Source of the DNA: Bacillota bacterium
GTDB taxonomy: Bacteria > Bacillota > Clostridia > Christensenellales > Aristaeellaceae
Assembly: GCA_023425025.1 (NCBI GenBank)
Contig: JAFADG010000024.1
Coordinates: 124,001 to 188,000, forward strand
DNA: 64,000 bases
Direction of reading: 5' to 3'
Shown here: one piece after another, positions 32,945 to 41,830 of the stretch
Layout of the letters: each line of letters starts with the position of its first letter
How positions within the stretch are numbered: the first letter of the stretch is position 1
Position numbers and translations under genes: made by a program
Notes under the pieces: generated by a model
Told to the model about the DNA's origin: nothing
The model's database searches: none
The model's input: only the letters and a program-made list of their open reading frames with translations

Positions 32945-33811
32945 TTACAGACCGTATTCCCGGAAAGCCCTGGCGATGCCAGCCTCCGTGGTGGAAAACA
33001 CCATCCCCTGGCCGGCGGCCTTTTCGCAGTTCATGCGCAGGTCGGGGTACTTGCCGGCCAGCTCATTTTCGGGCCGCAAAAGCGCATCCGCACGGCTGCC
33101 GGCCCCCAGCAGGGTAAAGATCAGCTTTACCGCCTCATACGTGCTCATGTCGGAACAGCTGCCAAAGTTGTATATGCCGGAAGGGGCGTCAAGTAGCGCC
33201 GGTATGTTTTCGATCACCTCATGGACAAAGGTGATCCCCCGGCCGCTGGCGCTGGAAAACGTCAAAGGCGTGTTTGTATACAGCGCCTTTTGACAGATGG
33301 TTAAAAGGTTTTGGCTGGTGAATATGCCTCTCATGGGAAAATCATACATCCAGGTCAGGCGGATGGCGGCGTAATCGCCGGTCTGGGCGGCAATGCGCTC
33401 CTCCGCCTCCTTTTTGTGCCTTCCGTACACGTTAAAGGGCGCAAGGGCAGTATCTTCCCTGTGGGGGCCTGCGTCCTTGCATCCGTTGTACACCTGGTCG
33501 GTGCTGAAGTGAATGAGCCGGATGCCTGCATCGGCGCAAACCTTGGCCAGGTTCTCCGGGCCCAGCACGTTCACCTTGTAGGAAAGCTCCGGGTCCTTTT
33601 CGCATTCGTCCATCCGGGAGATGGCCGCGCTGTGGAGGATGGCTTTGGGCTTAACATCCCGGACAAGCCGGCGGCAGGCGCCCAGGTCGGTGATATCCAG
33701 ATCGCGGTGGGAAAGGCCCAATACCGGCCCCGTTTCTTTCAGGAAACGATATAGTCTGGAGGCACAAAAGCCGTTGACGCCCGTCAATACTAACGGCTGG
33801 GAGGAACGCAT
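32945..33811 (-). CDS. RmlD-like NAD(P)-dependent sugar-nucleotide reductase
   Basis: 288 residues, extended short-chain dehydrogenase fold. The NAD motif is VLTGVNGFCASRLYRFL, followed by SHRDLDITD, ILHSAAISRMDECEKDPELSYKVN, and the catalytic STDQVYNG plus YGRHKKEAEE with Tyr and Lys. This matches dTDP-4-dehydrorhamnose reductase and the RmlD substrate-binding family. No rmlABC genes are nearby, so it could act in another deoxysugar or SAM-related pathway (MAT2B-like). AAGGAG before the ATG at 33811. Confidence 0.88.
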   Translation of the reverse strand: MRSSQPLVLTGVNGFCASRLYRFLKETGPVLGLSHRDLDITDLGACRRLVRDVKPKAILHSAAISRMDECEKDPELSYKVNVLGPENLAKVCADAGIRLIHFSTDQVYNGCKDAGPHREDTALAPFNVYGRHKKEAEERIAAQTGDYAAIRLTWMYDFPMRGIFTSQNLLTICQKALYTNTPLTFSSASGRGITFVHEVIENIPALLDAPSGIYNFGSCSDMSTYEAVKLIFTLLGAGSRADALLRPENELAGKYPDLRMNCEKAAGQGMVFSTTEAGIARAFREYGL

Positions 33812-34000
33812 ATAAACAACTCCTTATCAAGCGAAATCCTGTATCGCAGGTTCTCCATAAGGCGTGGAAATTCCTGCAACCCCGCATGCAATAAACAAGC
33901 CGCAATCAAGGATACTACACCGGGAGGATTCTCTTTTCCCCCGGCGAATTCAAACACAAATATCACAAGTCCAAAAAGCTGCCGGAAACAGGAGGTGCTT

Positions 34001-35395
34001 ATGTTTCTTACATCAGCCGTCATGGTTCCGCATCCGCCGCTGATCATACCCAAAATCGGCCGCGGCCAGGAAAAAGCCATACAGGACACCACCGACGCTT
34101 ACCGCAAGGCAGCTGAACGGATTGCTGCCGGGAAGCCGGATACCGTCATCGTTATCACGCCCCACAGCGCCTTGTACGCCGATTACTTTCATATTTCGCC
34201 GGGTGCCTCGGCCAGGGGCAGCTTTGCCCAGTTTCACGCCGGCGACGTCAGCCTGGAAGCCGAATATGACGCTGCCTTCGTAACGGAGCTTGCCCGCCGG
34301 GCAAAAGCCGGCGGCCTGCCGGCCGGTACCCTGGGCGAGCGGGAAAAGAAGCTGGATCACGCCGCAATGGTGCCTTTATGCTTTTTGAAGGACGCCTTTG
34401 GCGGCAGTCTGCCGGTGAAGATCGTGCGCATCGGCCTTTCCGCCCTGCCCTATGCCGATCATTACCGGCTGGGCATGCTGATCCGGGAAACGGCGGAAGC
34501 CCTTCAAACGAATATTGCCATCGTTGCCAGCGGCGACCTTTCCCACCGGCTCAAGGAGGACGGGCCCTACGGCTTCGCTCCGGAAGGGTCAGCCTACGAT
34601 GAAAAGATCATGGACGTCATGGGCCGGGCCGCATTTGGGGAATTGCTCCGCTTCGATCCCGATTTTTGCGAAAGCGCCGGGGAATGCGGCCACCGTTCCT
34701 TTGTGATGATGGCCGGCTGCTTTGACGGCCTTGCCGTGCAGGCGGAAAAGCTGTCCTACCAGGGTCCCTACGGGGTGGGTTACGGTGTCTGCACCTACCG
34801 GCCGCTTTTAGAAGACCCTTCCCGCCGCTTTCTGGAAGATTACCTGAAGGAACAAAAGCAGGAGCAGGAAACCCGAAAACAGTCGGAGGACGCATACGTC
34901 CGCTTGGCGAGACAAACGCTGGAAGCCTTTATCTTGCGCGGAAAAACCATCGATGTGCCGCCCGGCCTGCCGGAGGAAATGACAAAAAGGCGTGCCGGGG
35001 TGTTTGTTTCGCTGAAAAAGCACGGGCAGCTCCGGGGCTGCATCGGCACCATATCCGCCACCACCCAAAGCATTGCAAAGGAGATCATGCAAAACGCCGT
35101 CAGCGCGGGCACGCAGGACCCGCGCTTTGATCCCATACGGTCTGATGAACTGGATGCGCTTGTGTACAGCGTGGACGTGCTGGGTGAAACGGAAGATATC
35201 GAATCCCCCGCCGAGCTTGACGCTGGGCGCTACGGCGTGATCGTATCCGCCGGGCATAAGCGGGGTTTGCTTTTGCCGGGCCTTGCCGGCATCGACACGG
35301 TGAGCCATCAAATAGAAGTCGCAAGGCAAAAGGCCGGCATCGGGAAAAACGAAAAAGTGACACTCCAGCGATTCGAGGTGGTGCGCCATCACTGA
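34001..35395 (+). CDS. Fused Memo-like and AMMECR1 protein (AmmeMemoRadiSam proteins B and A)
   Basis: 464 residues. Residues about 1-265 are a Memo/class III extradiol-dioxygenase-like domain: VMVPHPPLIIP, IVITPHS, REKKLDHAAMVPLCFL and IVASGDLSHRL carry the His/Asp metal-site residues. Residues about 285-464 are an AMMECR1 domain with RAGVFVSLKKHGQLRGCIGTI and QDPRFDPIRSDELDALVYSVDVL, the LRGCIG motif being diagnostic. ATG at 34001 follows AGGAGG. The two proteins are often encoded beside a radical SAM gene, as here; the common function of the set is still unknown. Confidence 0.95.
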   Translation: MFLTSAVMVPHPPLIIPKIGRGQEKAIQDTTDAYRKAAERIAAGKPDTVIVITPHSALYADYFHISPGASARGSFAQFHAGDVSLEAEYDAAFVTELARRAKAGGLPAGTLGEREKKLDHAAMVPLCFLKDAFGGSLPVKIVRIGLSALPYADHYRLGMLIRETAEALQTNIAIVASGDLSHRLKEDGPYGFAPEGSAYDEKIMDVMGRAAFGELLRFDPDFCESAGECGHRSFVMMAGCFDGLAVQAEKLSYQGPYGVGYGVCTYRPLLEDPSRRFLEDYLKEQKQEQETRKQSEDAYVRLARQTLEAFILRGKTIDVPPGLPEEMTKRRAGVFVSLKKHGQLRGCIGTISATTQSIAKEIMQNAVSAGTQDPRFDPIRSDELDALVYSVDVLGETEDIESPAELDAGRYGVIVSAGHKRGLLLPGLAGIDTVSHQIEVARQKAGIGKNEKVTLQRFEVVRHH

Positions 35396-36218
35396 AATCA
35401 TTTGCCCCGTTTGCATGCACCACTGCCGGCTGAAGGAAGGGCAAACAGGCCGCTGCCGGACCAGGAAAAACGAAAACGGCCGCAGCGTGAGTATCAGCTA
35501 CGGCCTGGTTACTTCCCTTGCCTTGGACCCCATTGAAAAAAAGCCCCTGGCACGGTTTTGCCCCGGCAGCAAGGTGCTGTCGGTAGGCACCTTTGGCTGC
35601 AATATGGATTGCCCCTTTTGCCAGAACGCCTCCATCGCAGCCGCCTGCAAAAGCGATGTGCCGACGGAAACGCTTCTGCCAAAGGACTTGGCCGCCCTGG
35701 CGGAATCTTTGCAGCAAGAGGGGAACATCGGCGTGGCTTTCACCTACAACGAGCCCATGATCGGCTATGAATATATTCGGGATGCCGCAAAGCTTGTACG
35801 GGATCGAGGCATGAAAAACGTGGTGATCACCAACGGCTCCGTCTGCCGGGAAACGCTGGCGGAGGTGCTGCCTTATATTGACGCCTTCAATATCGACCTG
35901 AAAGGCTTTACAGAGGAATATTACCGCTCCCTGGGCGGCGACCTTACGACGGTGCTCGACTTTATCACCATTGCCGCCAAGCGCAGCCATATGGAGCTGA
36001 CCACACTGATCGTGCCGGGGGAAAACGACGCGCCGGAGGAAATGCGGGACCTTGCCGCCTGGGTGGCCAGCGTGGACCCTGCCATCCCACTGCACATTAC
36101 CCGCTTTTTCCCCAGGCGGCGCATGCGGGAGAAACAGCCTACGGATGTCGCGCATATGCGCATGCTGGCGGGTATCGCGAAAGAAGATTTGGAAACGGTG
36201 CTGCTGGGGAATGTGTGA
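35388..36218 (+). CDS. amrS: AmmeMemoRadiSam system radical SAM enzyme
   Basis: 276 residues if read from ATC at 35388. N-terminal zinc-ribbon-like Cys motif IICPVCMHHCRLKEGQTGRC and KNENG, then the radical SAM cluster motif CNMDCPFCQN and SVGTFGCNMD. Family members begin only a few residues before the first Cys pair. The first ATG (35415) lies inside that pair and has no ribosome site, whereas GAGGTGG sits 6 nt before the ATC, which overlaps the stop of the Memo-AMMECR1 gene. I therefore favour an ATC start; a sequence error remains possible. Partner of the upstream fusion protein. Confidence 0.88.
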   Translation: MTEIICPVCMHHCRLKEGQTGRCRTRKNENGRSVSISYGLVTSLALDPIEKKPLARFCPGSKVLSVGTFGCNMDCPFCQNASIAAACKSDVPTETLLPKDLAALAESLQQEGNIGVAFTYNEPMIGYEYIRDAAKLVRDRGMKNVVITNGSVCRETLAEVLPYIDAFNIDLKGFTEEYYRSLGGDLTTVLDFITIAAKRSHMELTTLIVPGENDAPEEMRDLAAWVASVDPAIPLHITRFFPRRRMREKQPTDVAHMRMLAGIAKEDLETVLLGNV

Positions 36219-36251
36219 ATGCATCCGGATTGCTTGGGATACCCAAAAATA

Positions 36252-36377
36252 GGCTTCCCCTTTGAGGGGAAGCTGTCACCGAAGGTGACTGATGAGGTCC
36301 TTGCTTGGGAAGAAAACCTGTTGCAGGAGCACCTCATCCGGCGCTGCGCGCCACCTTCCCCTGGAAGGGGAAGGCTC
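36252..36377 (+). repeat. Dispersed intergenic repeat, copy C (both halves)
   Basis: Left half AGGCTTCCCC hairpin, then GCTGTCACCGAAGGTGACTG and ATGAGG at about 36252-36297; a 32-bp unique spacer; right half from 36331 with CCTCATCCGGCGCTGCGCGC, ending in a CTTCCCC/GGGGAAGG hairpin at 36377. Same order as copy B. Confidence 0.85.
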
Positions 36378-36425
36378 TAAATCATTGATTCGCTCCATTG
36401 TCATAAACGCCGTCGCCAGCGCCCT

Positions 36426-37235
36426 TCATGCCTTGGCGGCCTCAACATGATACCTGCCCCTGGGAACAATAAAAGGCGATTGGGACACGGGGTCCCGTAT
36501 AACCATGCACTCCAGCTCGAATACATCCCGGATCAATTGATCGGTGATGACTTCGCCGGGCGGCCCCTCCGCGATCAGCTTCCCCGCGCGCAGCGCGAAA
36601 ATATGATCGGCATACCTTGCGGAAAGGTTGATATCGTGCAGCACCATCACAATGGTGCTGCCGCGCTTTCTGTTGAGATCGGTCAGCAGGTCGAGAATCT
36701 CCACCTGGTAGGCAATGTCCAGGTAGGTGGTCGGTTCATCCAGCAAAAGGATGTCCGTGCCTTGGGCCAGCGCCATGGCGATCCATACCCGCTGCCGCTG
36801 GCCGCCGGAAAGCTCATCGACGCTGCGGTTGGCCAGCTCCGCAATCCCCATTAAAACAAGGGCCTCCTCTACCGCCTCAAAATCCTTTTTCCCCATTCCC
36901 TTCAAAAAGGTTTGGTGCGGAAACCGGCCCCGGGACACAAGGTCAGAAACCGTAATGCCTTCGGGCACCACGGGCGTTTGGGGCAGCAGGCCCAGTGTAC
37001 GCGCCAGCTGCCTGGAGGGCAGGGCATGAATCTGCTTGCCGTCCAATAAAACGCTTCCCGCCATGGGTTTTAACAAGCGCGCAAAGGTTTTGAGCAGCGT
37101 GGATTTCCCGCAGGCATTCGCTCCGATGATGACGCTGATTTTTCCTTTGGGAAGGACCATACTTACCCCGTCCACGATCACCTTCTGGTCATAGCCCGCG
37201 GTCACCTCCCGCGCCAGGAACGATCCAAAGCCCAT
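36426..37235 (-). CDS. Iron-siderophore ABC transporter ATP-binding protein (FhuC/FecE-like)
   Basis: 269 residues: Walker A VIIGANACGKSTLLKTF, Q-loop LLPQTPVVPEGITVSDLVSRGRFPH, signature LSGGQRQRVWIAMAL, Walker B ILLLDEPTTYLDI and H-loop VMVLHDINLSARY, all typical of FecE/FhuC proteins. Last gene of a four-gene importer operon, overlapping the second permease stop (TAATG). Confidence 0.95.
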   Translation of the reverse strand: MGFGSFLAREVTAGYDQKVIVDGVSMVLPKGKISVIIGANACGKSTLLKTFARLLKPMAGSVLLDGKQIHALPSRQLARTLGLLPQTPVVPEGITVSDLVSRGRFPHQTFLKGMGKKDFEAVEEALVLMGIAELANRSVDELSGGQRQRVWIAMALAQGTDILLLDEPTTYLDIAYQVEILDLLTDLNRKRGSTIVMVLHDINLSARYADHIFALRAGKLIAEGPPGEVITDQLIRDVFELECMVIRDPVSQSPFIVPRGRYHVEAAKA

Positions 37236-38269
37236 TACGCCGCACCTCCCCTTCTGTTGACACGGATCAATAAAAAAATCAGATACGGCGCGCCAAGTAT
37301 GCCGGTGATCACGCCGACGGGATAGCGTGTCGCGAAGGCAAACTGCCCGATGAGGTCAGCCCCAAGCACCAAAACAGCGCCCACCAGCGCCGAGGGCACC
37401 GCGGCCGGGGAGCTTGCGCCGGCCAGCTTTTTCGCGATGGGGCCCGCAAGAAAGGCCACGAAGGCCACCGGCCCCGTTGCGGCGGTAGCAAAAGAAATCA
37501 AAAGCACCGCGCAAATAATCAGCAATATGCGCGTAAGGTTCGTTTTCAGGCCCAGGGTGGTGGCGGCATCCTCCCCCAGCTCAAGTATCCCAAGATGCCG
37601 TGTGAGCAATAAAATGCCGCTGCCGCATACGGCGACCGCAGCAAGGAGGCTTGGCACATCCCGCATTTGAGCGCTGTTCAAGCTGCCGCGCATCCACCGA
37701 AGCGCGGTGGGCACATCGTATTCCGAGCCCTTGAGCAGCATGTAGGAAACAAACGCGCCCAGCATCGCCTGCACGCCGATCCCGATCAGGATCAGCCGGC
37801 CGCCTGAAAAGCGCCCGCCCCGGGACATGGCGTATACGAACAGCGCCACCGTAAGGCCCGCCGCCAGCGCCGCTATGGATACCACGCTTCCGCTCAGGTG
37901 CAGCATCAGTATGCAAAAGACGGCGGCCGCGCTGGAACCGGCGGTAATGCCGATGATATCCGGGCTGGCCAGCGGATTTTTCAGCATGGTTTGAAAGGTA
38001 TTGCCCGCCATGCCAAAGGCGATGCCTGCCAAAAGCCCCGCCAGCATTCTTGGCAGCCGCAGGGCATGAATGGCATATGCCGCTCCCTGTATCTTTTCCC
38101 CCCGCAAAACCCGAAACACGATAGACAGCGGATAATCCGTGTTTCCTTTGATCAGCATCAGGGCGCATAAACCCAATACCACAAGAAGTAGCAGGCCCGA
38201 AGCCATGCGGCGCCGGGTCCGCCGTTTTTTGTACCCGGCCTGAATAATTGCAGAATAATCCTGCGTCAT
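37235..38269 (-). CDS. Iron-siderophore ABC transporter permease (FecCD family, second)
   Basis: 344 residues with about nine to ten helices of the BtuC/FecCD fold: RLPRMLAGLLAGIAFGMAGNTFQTMLKNPLASPDIIGITAGSSAAA contains the family's signature LxRxLxAxLxGxxLxxxG. TGPVAFVAFLAGPIAKKLAG precedes the last helices. Overlaps the first permease by 4 nt (ATGA). Confidence 0.95.
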   Translation of the reverse strand: MTQDYSAIIQAGYKKRRTRRRMASGLLLLVVLGLCALMLIKGNTDYPLSIVFRVLRGEKIQGAAYAIHALRLPRMLAGLLAGIAFGMAGNTFQTMLKNPLASPDIIGITAGSSAAAVFCILMLHLSGSVVSIAALAAGLTVALFVYAMSRGGRFSGGRLILIGIGVQAMLGAFVSYMLLKGSEYDVPTALRWMRGSLNSAQMRDVPSLLAAVAVCGSGILLLTRHLGILELGEDAATTLGLKTNLTRILLIICAVLLISFATAATGPVAFVAFLAGPIAKKLAGASSPAAVPSALVGAVLVLGADLIGQFAFATRYPVGVITGILGAPYLIFLLIRVNRRGGAA

Positions 38270-39264
38270 GACGACCGCGCCCTCACTTTCCTTGCGATGG
38301 CAACGAGGATGGGCGCGCCCAAAAAAGCTGTAACGATGCCGACCTCCAGTTCGCCCGGGCTGCCAAGCAGCCGGCCGATCACATCCGCCAGCGTTAAAAG
38401 TCCCGCGCCGCCCACCGCGGTCATGGGGATGGTGAAGCGCATATCCGCCCCAAACAGCAGCCGAATGACATGGGGGATCATTAGCCCCACAAAGCCGATA
38501 GGGCCCGCCAGGGCCGTGATGGCGCCGCAGAGCAGCACGCCGGCGGCGGCCCCCAACAGCCGCACAAGCCCCGTGCGCACGCCAAGGCCCACCGCCACAT
38601 CATCGCCCAGAGCCAGTGCGTTCAGTGACGGCGCAAGCAGCAAGCCGGCCGCGACCCCGGCAATAAGAAAGGGCAGCGCGGCAAGGATATATGCCCACGA
38701 CGCGCCGCTGACGCTGCCAATCTGCCAGAAGCGGAAGGCGTTCATCACATTGGTGCGGGGCAGAACAATGGCGCTGACCAATGAGGAGAGCGCCGCGCTG
38801 ACCGCCGCGCCAGCCAGCGCCAGCTTGATGGGCGTCGCGCCGCCGGCGCCCAGCGACGCGATGCCGTACACGAATATGGCCGTAACCGCGGCCCCGGCCA
38901 GCGCGAAGAGGATATACTCGCCGGCGGAACCGATTTGGAAAAACGCGATGCCCGCCACCACAAACAGCGACGCGCCGGTGTTTACGCCCAGTATGCTGGG
39001 ATCGGCGATGGGATTGCGGGTAATGGCCTGCATCATCATGCCGGAAACCCCAAGAGAGGCTCCGGCAATGATGCAGAATATGGTTCTTGGTATCCTTTCC
39101 CTGACTACCAGCGCGGTGAACGAGGTGCTTTCGCTGTCCCAAAGCGCTTTTGCCACATCGGCAAGGCCCACAGGCTTGGAGCCCAGTGCCAGGGAAAGGA
39201 GGACGCACACAAGAACGCCAAGCAGGCTCAATAGTATCATCAGGGATCTTTTTGCCAGGTTCAT
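38266..39264 (-). CDS. Iron-siderophore ABC transporter permease (FecCD family, first)
   Basis: 332 residues, FecCD/BtuC fold: RIPRTIFCIIAGASLGVSGMMMQAITRNPIADPSILGVNTGASL and GPIGFVGLMIPHVIRLLFG are diagnostic. Overlaps the binding-protein gene and the next permease by 4 nt each, so the four genes form one tightly coupled operon. Confidence 0.95.
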   Translation of the reverse strand: MNLAKRSLMILLSLLGVLVCVLLSLALGSKPVGLADVAKALWDSESTSFTALVVRERIPRTIFCIIAGASLGVSGMMMQAITRNPIADPSILGVNTGASLFVVAGIAFFQIGSAGEYILFALAGAAVTAIFVYGIASLGAGGATPIKLALAGAAVSAALSSLVSAIVLPRTNVMNAFRFWQIGSVSGASWAYILAALPFLIAGVAAGLLLAPSLNALALGDDVAVGLGVRTGLVRLLGAAAGVLLCGAITALAGPIGFVGLMIPHVIRLLFGADMRFTIPMTAVGGAGLLTLADVIGRLLGSPGELEVGIVTAFLGAPILVAIARKVRARSS

Positions 39265-40280
39265 TGTACTTTCTCTGCGGCCTGCGCGATCAGCGCAAGA
39301 TACTCATCGATGGTGGCGGGAATGGACAGCGCGCTGGGCGTGCAGGAGGCCGACAGGTACAAGCCGTCCTTGATCACTGCTACCGCGCCGTTTTTCACCG
39401 CGGGAATGGAGCCGGCCAGCGGATCGGCCTGCATCGCCGCAAGCAGCGTTTCATCGCCATAGGTGATGATGATATCCAAATCCGCCAGCTTGTCAAAGTT
39501 TTCGGCGCTGATCTGAATCGCAAAGCTATCGCTGCCGCCGGCCAGCTGAACAACGCTTTCGGGGAAGGTCAAACCAAGGTCCGTCAGGTAGGCCGCGCGG
39601 GGGTCGGCAAGCATGTAAATATACGCGTTGCCAAGATCGGTGGGAGAAAACCAGAAGAAAGCGGCGCTCTTGCCCTTGATTTGCGGATAAGCGTCGGATT
39701 TGTCGGCAATCAGCTGCTCCAGGCTGCTGACAAGCGCTTCGCCCTCGGCCTTCAAGCCCATGCCCGCGGCATCCAGGAGAATCTGATCGCGCCAGAGGGT
39801 CTGCCAGGCCAATGTGGGATAGGCTACCACAGGCGCGATTTCGCTGAGCCTATCGTACTCTTCCTGTGTGATGCCGGAGTAGGCCGCCAGAATCACATCC
39901 GGCTGCGCGTCGTTGATGGCTTCATAATCCAGCCCGTCGGTATCGTCAAACACGTTCGGCGCGGTTTCGCCAAGCGCCGCGAAGCCATCCATTGTCCAGG
40001 GCAGCAGGATTTCCTCAGGACCGACACCGTAGTTTGCTTTGGAAACGCCAACGGGCACAACGCCCAAGGCCAGCGGCACATCCTGATTGCCCCAGGAGAT
40101 CGTTGCAACGCGCTCGGGCGCTTTTTCAATCACCGTTTCCCCATACGCGTGCGTAATGGTAATGGGATATTGGGCCGCGTTCCCACTTTGGGCAAGCGCG
40201 GCAATATGGCCCCCCGCAAGAACCACCAAGACAATGACAGCGACCAGGCCCAGAAACCGGTTGGATTTGATGAAGTGCAT
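39261..40280 (-). CDS. Iron-siderophore ABC transporter substrate-binding protein
   Basis: 339 residues, FecB/FhuD-like periplasmic-type binding protein: ITITHAYGETVIEKAPERVATISWGNQDVPLALGVVPVG and YEAINDAQPDVILAAYSGIT are family segments. The signal peptide reads VVLAGGHIAALA and has Gly where a lipobox would have Cys, so no lipid anchor is predicted. ATG at 40280 follows AAAGGAG; eleven in-frame codons upstream lack a site and overlap the operator region. First gene of the operon, behind tandem TTAGC-N4-GCTAA palindromes. Confidence 0.93.
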   Translation of the reverse strand: MHFIKSNRFLGLVAVIVLVVLAGGHIAALAQSGNAAQYPITITHAYGETVIEKAPERVATISWGNQDVPLALGVVPVGVSKANYGVGPEEILLPWTMDGFAALGETAPNVFDDTDGLDYEAINDAQPDVILAAYSGITQEEYDRLSEIAPVVAYPTLAWQTLWRDQILLDAAGMGLKAEGEALVSSLEQLIADKSDAYPQIKGKSAAFFWFSPTDLGNAYIYMLADPRAAYLTDLGLTFPESVVQLAGGSDSFAIQISAENFDKLADLDIIITYGDETLLAAMQADPLAGSIPAVKNGAVAVIKDGLYLSASCTPSALSIPATIDEYLALIAQAAEKVQ

Positions 40281-40305
40281 ATCGCTTTCTCCTTTTTCTC
40301 TCTGA

Positions 40306-40338
40306 TTAGCCAATGCTAATTATGTTAGCTATAACTAA
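40306..40338 (-). promoter_or_regulatory. Two tandem metalloregulator-like operators
   Basis: TTAGCCAATGCTAA at 40306-40319 (perfect dyad TTAGC-N4-GCTAA) and TTAGCTATAACTAA at 40325-40338 (one mismatch), starts 19 bp apart, covering about +2 to +34 of the transcript. The pattern resembles DtxR/IdeR-family iron boxes. Confidence 0.65.
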
Positions 40339-40346
40339 CTTTTGAC

Positions 40347-40375
40347 ATGATAGCATCCCATTCGTTTGCTGTCAA
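40347..40375 (-). promoter_or_regulatory. Sigma-A promoter of the siderophore importer operon
   Basis: Minus strand TTGACA, 17-bp spacer, TATCAT, with an extended -10 TGC before it. Confidence 0.85.
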
Positions 40376-40458
40376 TACCTTTCCATATCCGGGTCCAGTT
40401 TTTTTTGATTCCTTGCTCGCGGGAATCCCTGTGCCAAACACAGCATTTTCAATGCCAC

Positions 40459-40493
40459 AAAAAACCCACCGGCCCGAAATTGCGGCCGGCGGG
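40459..40493 (-). terminator. Terminator after the aldo/keto reductase gene
   Basis: Minus strand CCCGCCGGCC-N9-GGCCGGTGGG followed by TTTTTT; ten-base arms with one G-T pair. Confidence 0.9.
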
Positions 40494-40570
40494 CAGGAAT
40501 ATGATCTTTTTCAGGCTTTGAAACCGAAAGCCGGAAAATGAAACAGGCCAAAGAATAAAGCGCAAGCTGC

Positions 40571-41680
40571 TCAGTAAATATCTTTTGCCGCCAGCTTGTA
40601 ATCCGCCAGATGCATCTTGTAGGGAATATCAATATGATACGGGCACATATCCAGGCATTTTCCGCACGCTGTACAGGCATCGCCCTTCTTTTCCATGGCG
40701 GCGTACCTGTTCCGGCCCAGTTCCTTGTTGCCAAACCAGAACCGCAGCCGCTCCGCCAAGGCATACTCCGCCGTATCCGCAATCACGCCCCTTGCCATCT
40801 GCCTGTCAAAATACCCTTCGCAGGCAAACACTTCGGGAATATCGATCCCCTCCACGCAGGAGCACTTGCCACACTGGCGGCAGACGTAATTGCCAAGCTC
40901 CGGCGCGTCGCGGAACCAGTCCTCCTCTTCCTTGCGGGTCATGGGCACAAAGCTTTCCGCCAAGGCAAGATCATCCTTGAGCATCTTTTCATTGTTGATG
41001 CCTGCCACCACGACGGACACCGGACGGGAGAAAGCATACCGGAAGGCCTGCTCCGGGGACTTGTACAAGAACCCGTCCCCCAGAGGCTTCATGAGAATGA
41101 TGCCCGCATCCTTTTCCTTCGCCAAGGGCAGCAGTTCCTTTTCGATCTCGGGATAATTGAAACGGTCATAATAGTTGATGGTGGTCATCACCGCCTCGAA
41201 CTTGTCCCGCTTCAGCGCCTCGATCAGCGGCCCGGGCCAGCCGTGCATGGAAAGGCCGATGTGGTTGATTTTGCCTGCCTTTTTCGCCTCCATGGCCGCG
41301 GCATAGGCGCCGTCTTCCGAAAGAATGGTGTTAAGCTCCTCAATGGAGCCCACCGCATGCATGAGCAGCATATCCAAATGGTCCGTCTGCAAATTCTTCA
41401 GCGACTTTTCAATGCCCTCGGCGGCGCTTTTCTTGTCCCTGTATCCGACTTTGGATACAAGAACAAAATCCTCCCGGCGGTGCATCAGAGCGCGGCCGAT
41501 TTTCCGCTCCGATTCGCCGTCTCCATAGCTCAGCGCCGTTTCAATGTAGTTTCCGCCCGCGTCCAAATAGCTGCCCAGCAGCTTTTCCGCCTGTTTGAAA
41601 GGAATCTCCAACAGATGAAAGCCGCCAAAGCCCAGCAAGGATGTTTGTAGACCTGTTTTCCCAAACCGCCTGTATTCCAT
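40571..41680 (-). CDS. Aldo/keto reductase with C-terminal 4Fe-4S domain (YeaE/YhdN-type, ferredoxin fused)
   Basis: 369 residues. The AKR barrel begins EYRRFGKTGLQTSLLGFGG, with the catalytic Tyr and Lys in ETALSYGDGESE and LVSKVGY and the His in DMLLMHAVG. The last 110 residues carry two Cys sets, CRQCGKCSC and CTACGKCLDMCPYHIDIP, for iron-sulfur clusters. Such AKR-ferredoxin fusions are frequent in anaerobes; the electron partner is not known. Monocistronic between its own promoter (41702-41730) and terminator. Confidence 0.93.
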   Translation of the reverse strand: MEYRRFGKTGLQTSLLGFGGFHLLEIPFKQAEKLLGSYLDAGGNYIETALSYGDGESERKIGRALMHRREDFVLVSKVGYRDKKSAAEGIEKSLKNLQTDHLDMLLMHAVGSIEELNTILSEDGAYAAAMEAKKAGKINHIGLSMHGWPGPLIEALKRDKFEAVMTTINYYDRFNYPEIEKELLPLAKEKDAGIILMKPLGDGFLYKSPEQAFRYAFSRPVSVVVAGINNEKMLKDDLALAESFVPMTRKEEEDWFRDAPELGNYVCRQCGKCSCVEGIDIPEVFACEGYFDRQMARGVIADTAEYALAERLRFWFGNKELGRNRYAAMEKKGDACTACGKCLDMCPYHIDIPYKMHLADYKLAAKDIY

Positions 41681-41701
41681 TCACTCGCCCCCTTGACAAA
41701 C

Positions 41702-41730
41702 ATGATAGCGCAGGCCGGCAGGAATTTCAA
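41702..41730 (-). promoter_or_regulatory. Promoter of the aldo/keto reductase gene
   Basis: Minus strand TTGAAA, 17-bp spacer, TATCAT, 22 bp before the ATG at 41680. Confidence 0.65.
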
Positions 41731-41778
41731 TAGACGGGCGGAATCCTAAAACGCACTCGTGTAGAATGCAAGATCTGG

Positions 41779-41807
41779 TTGACAGAACATCAATCTTTTG
41801 ATAAAAT
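41779..41807 (+). promoter_or_regulatory. Sigma-A promoter of the DUF2294 gene
   Basis: TTGACA, 17-bp spacer, TAAAAT, 24 bp before the ATG at 41831. Confidence 0.8.
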
Positions 41808-41830
41808 CTAAATTGGGGGGATTTGTGGGA

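Noticed and set aside
40386..40560. A 64-codon plus-strand frame between the importer promoter and the aldo/keto reductase
   Set aside because: Runs through the terminator hairpin of the reductase gene; no start signal.
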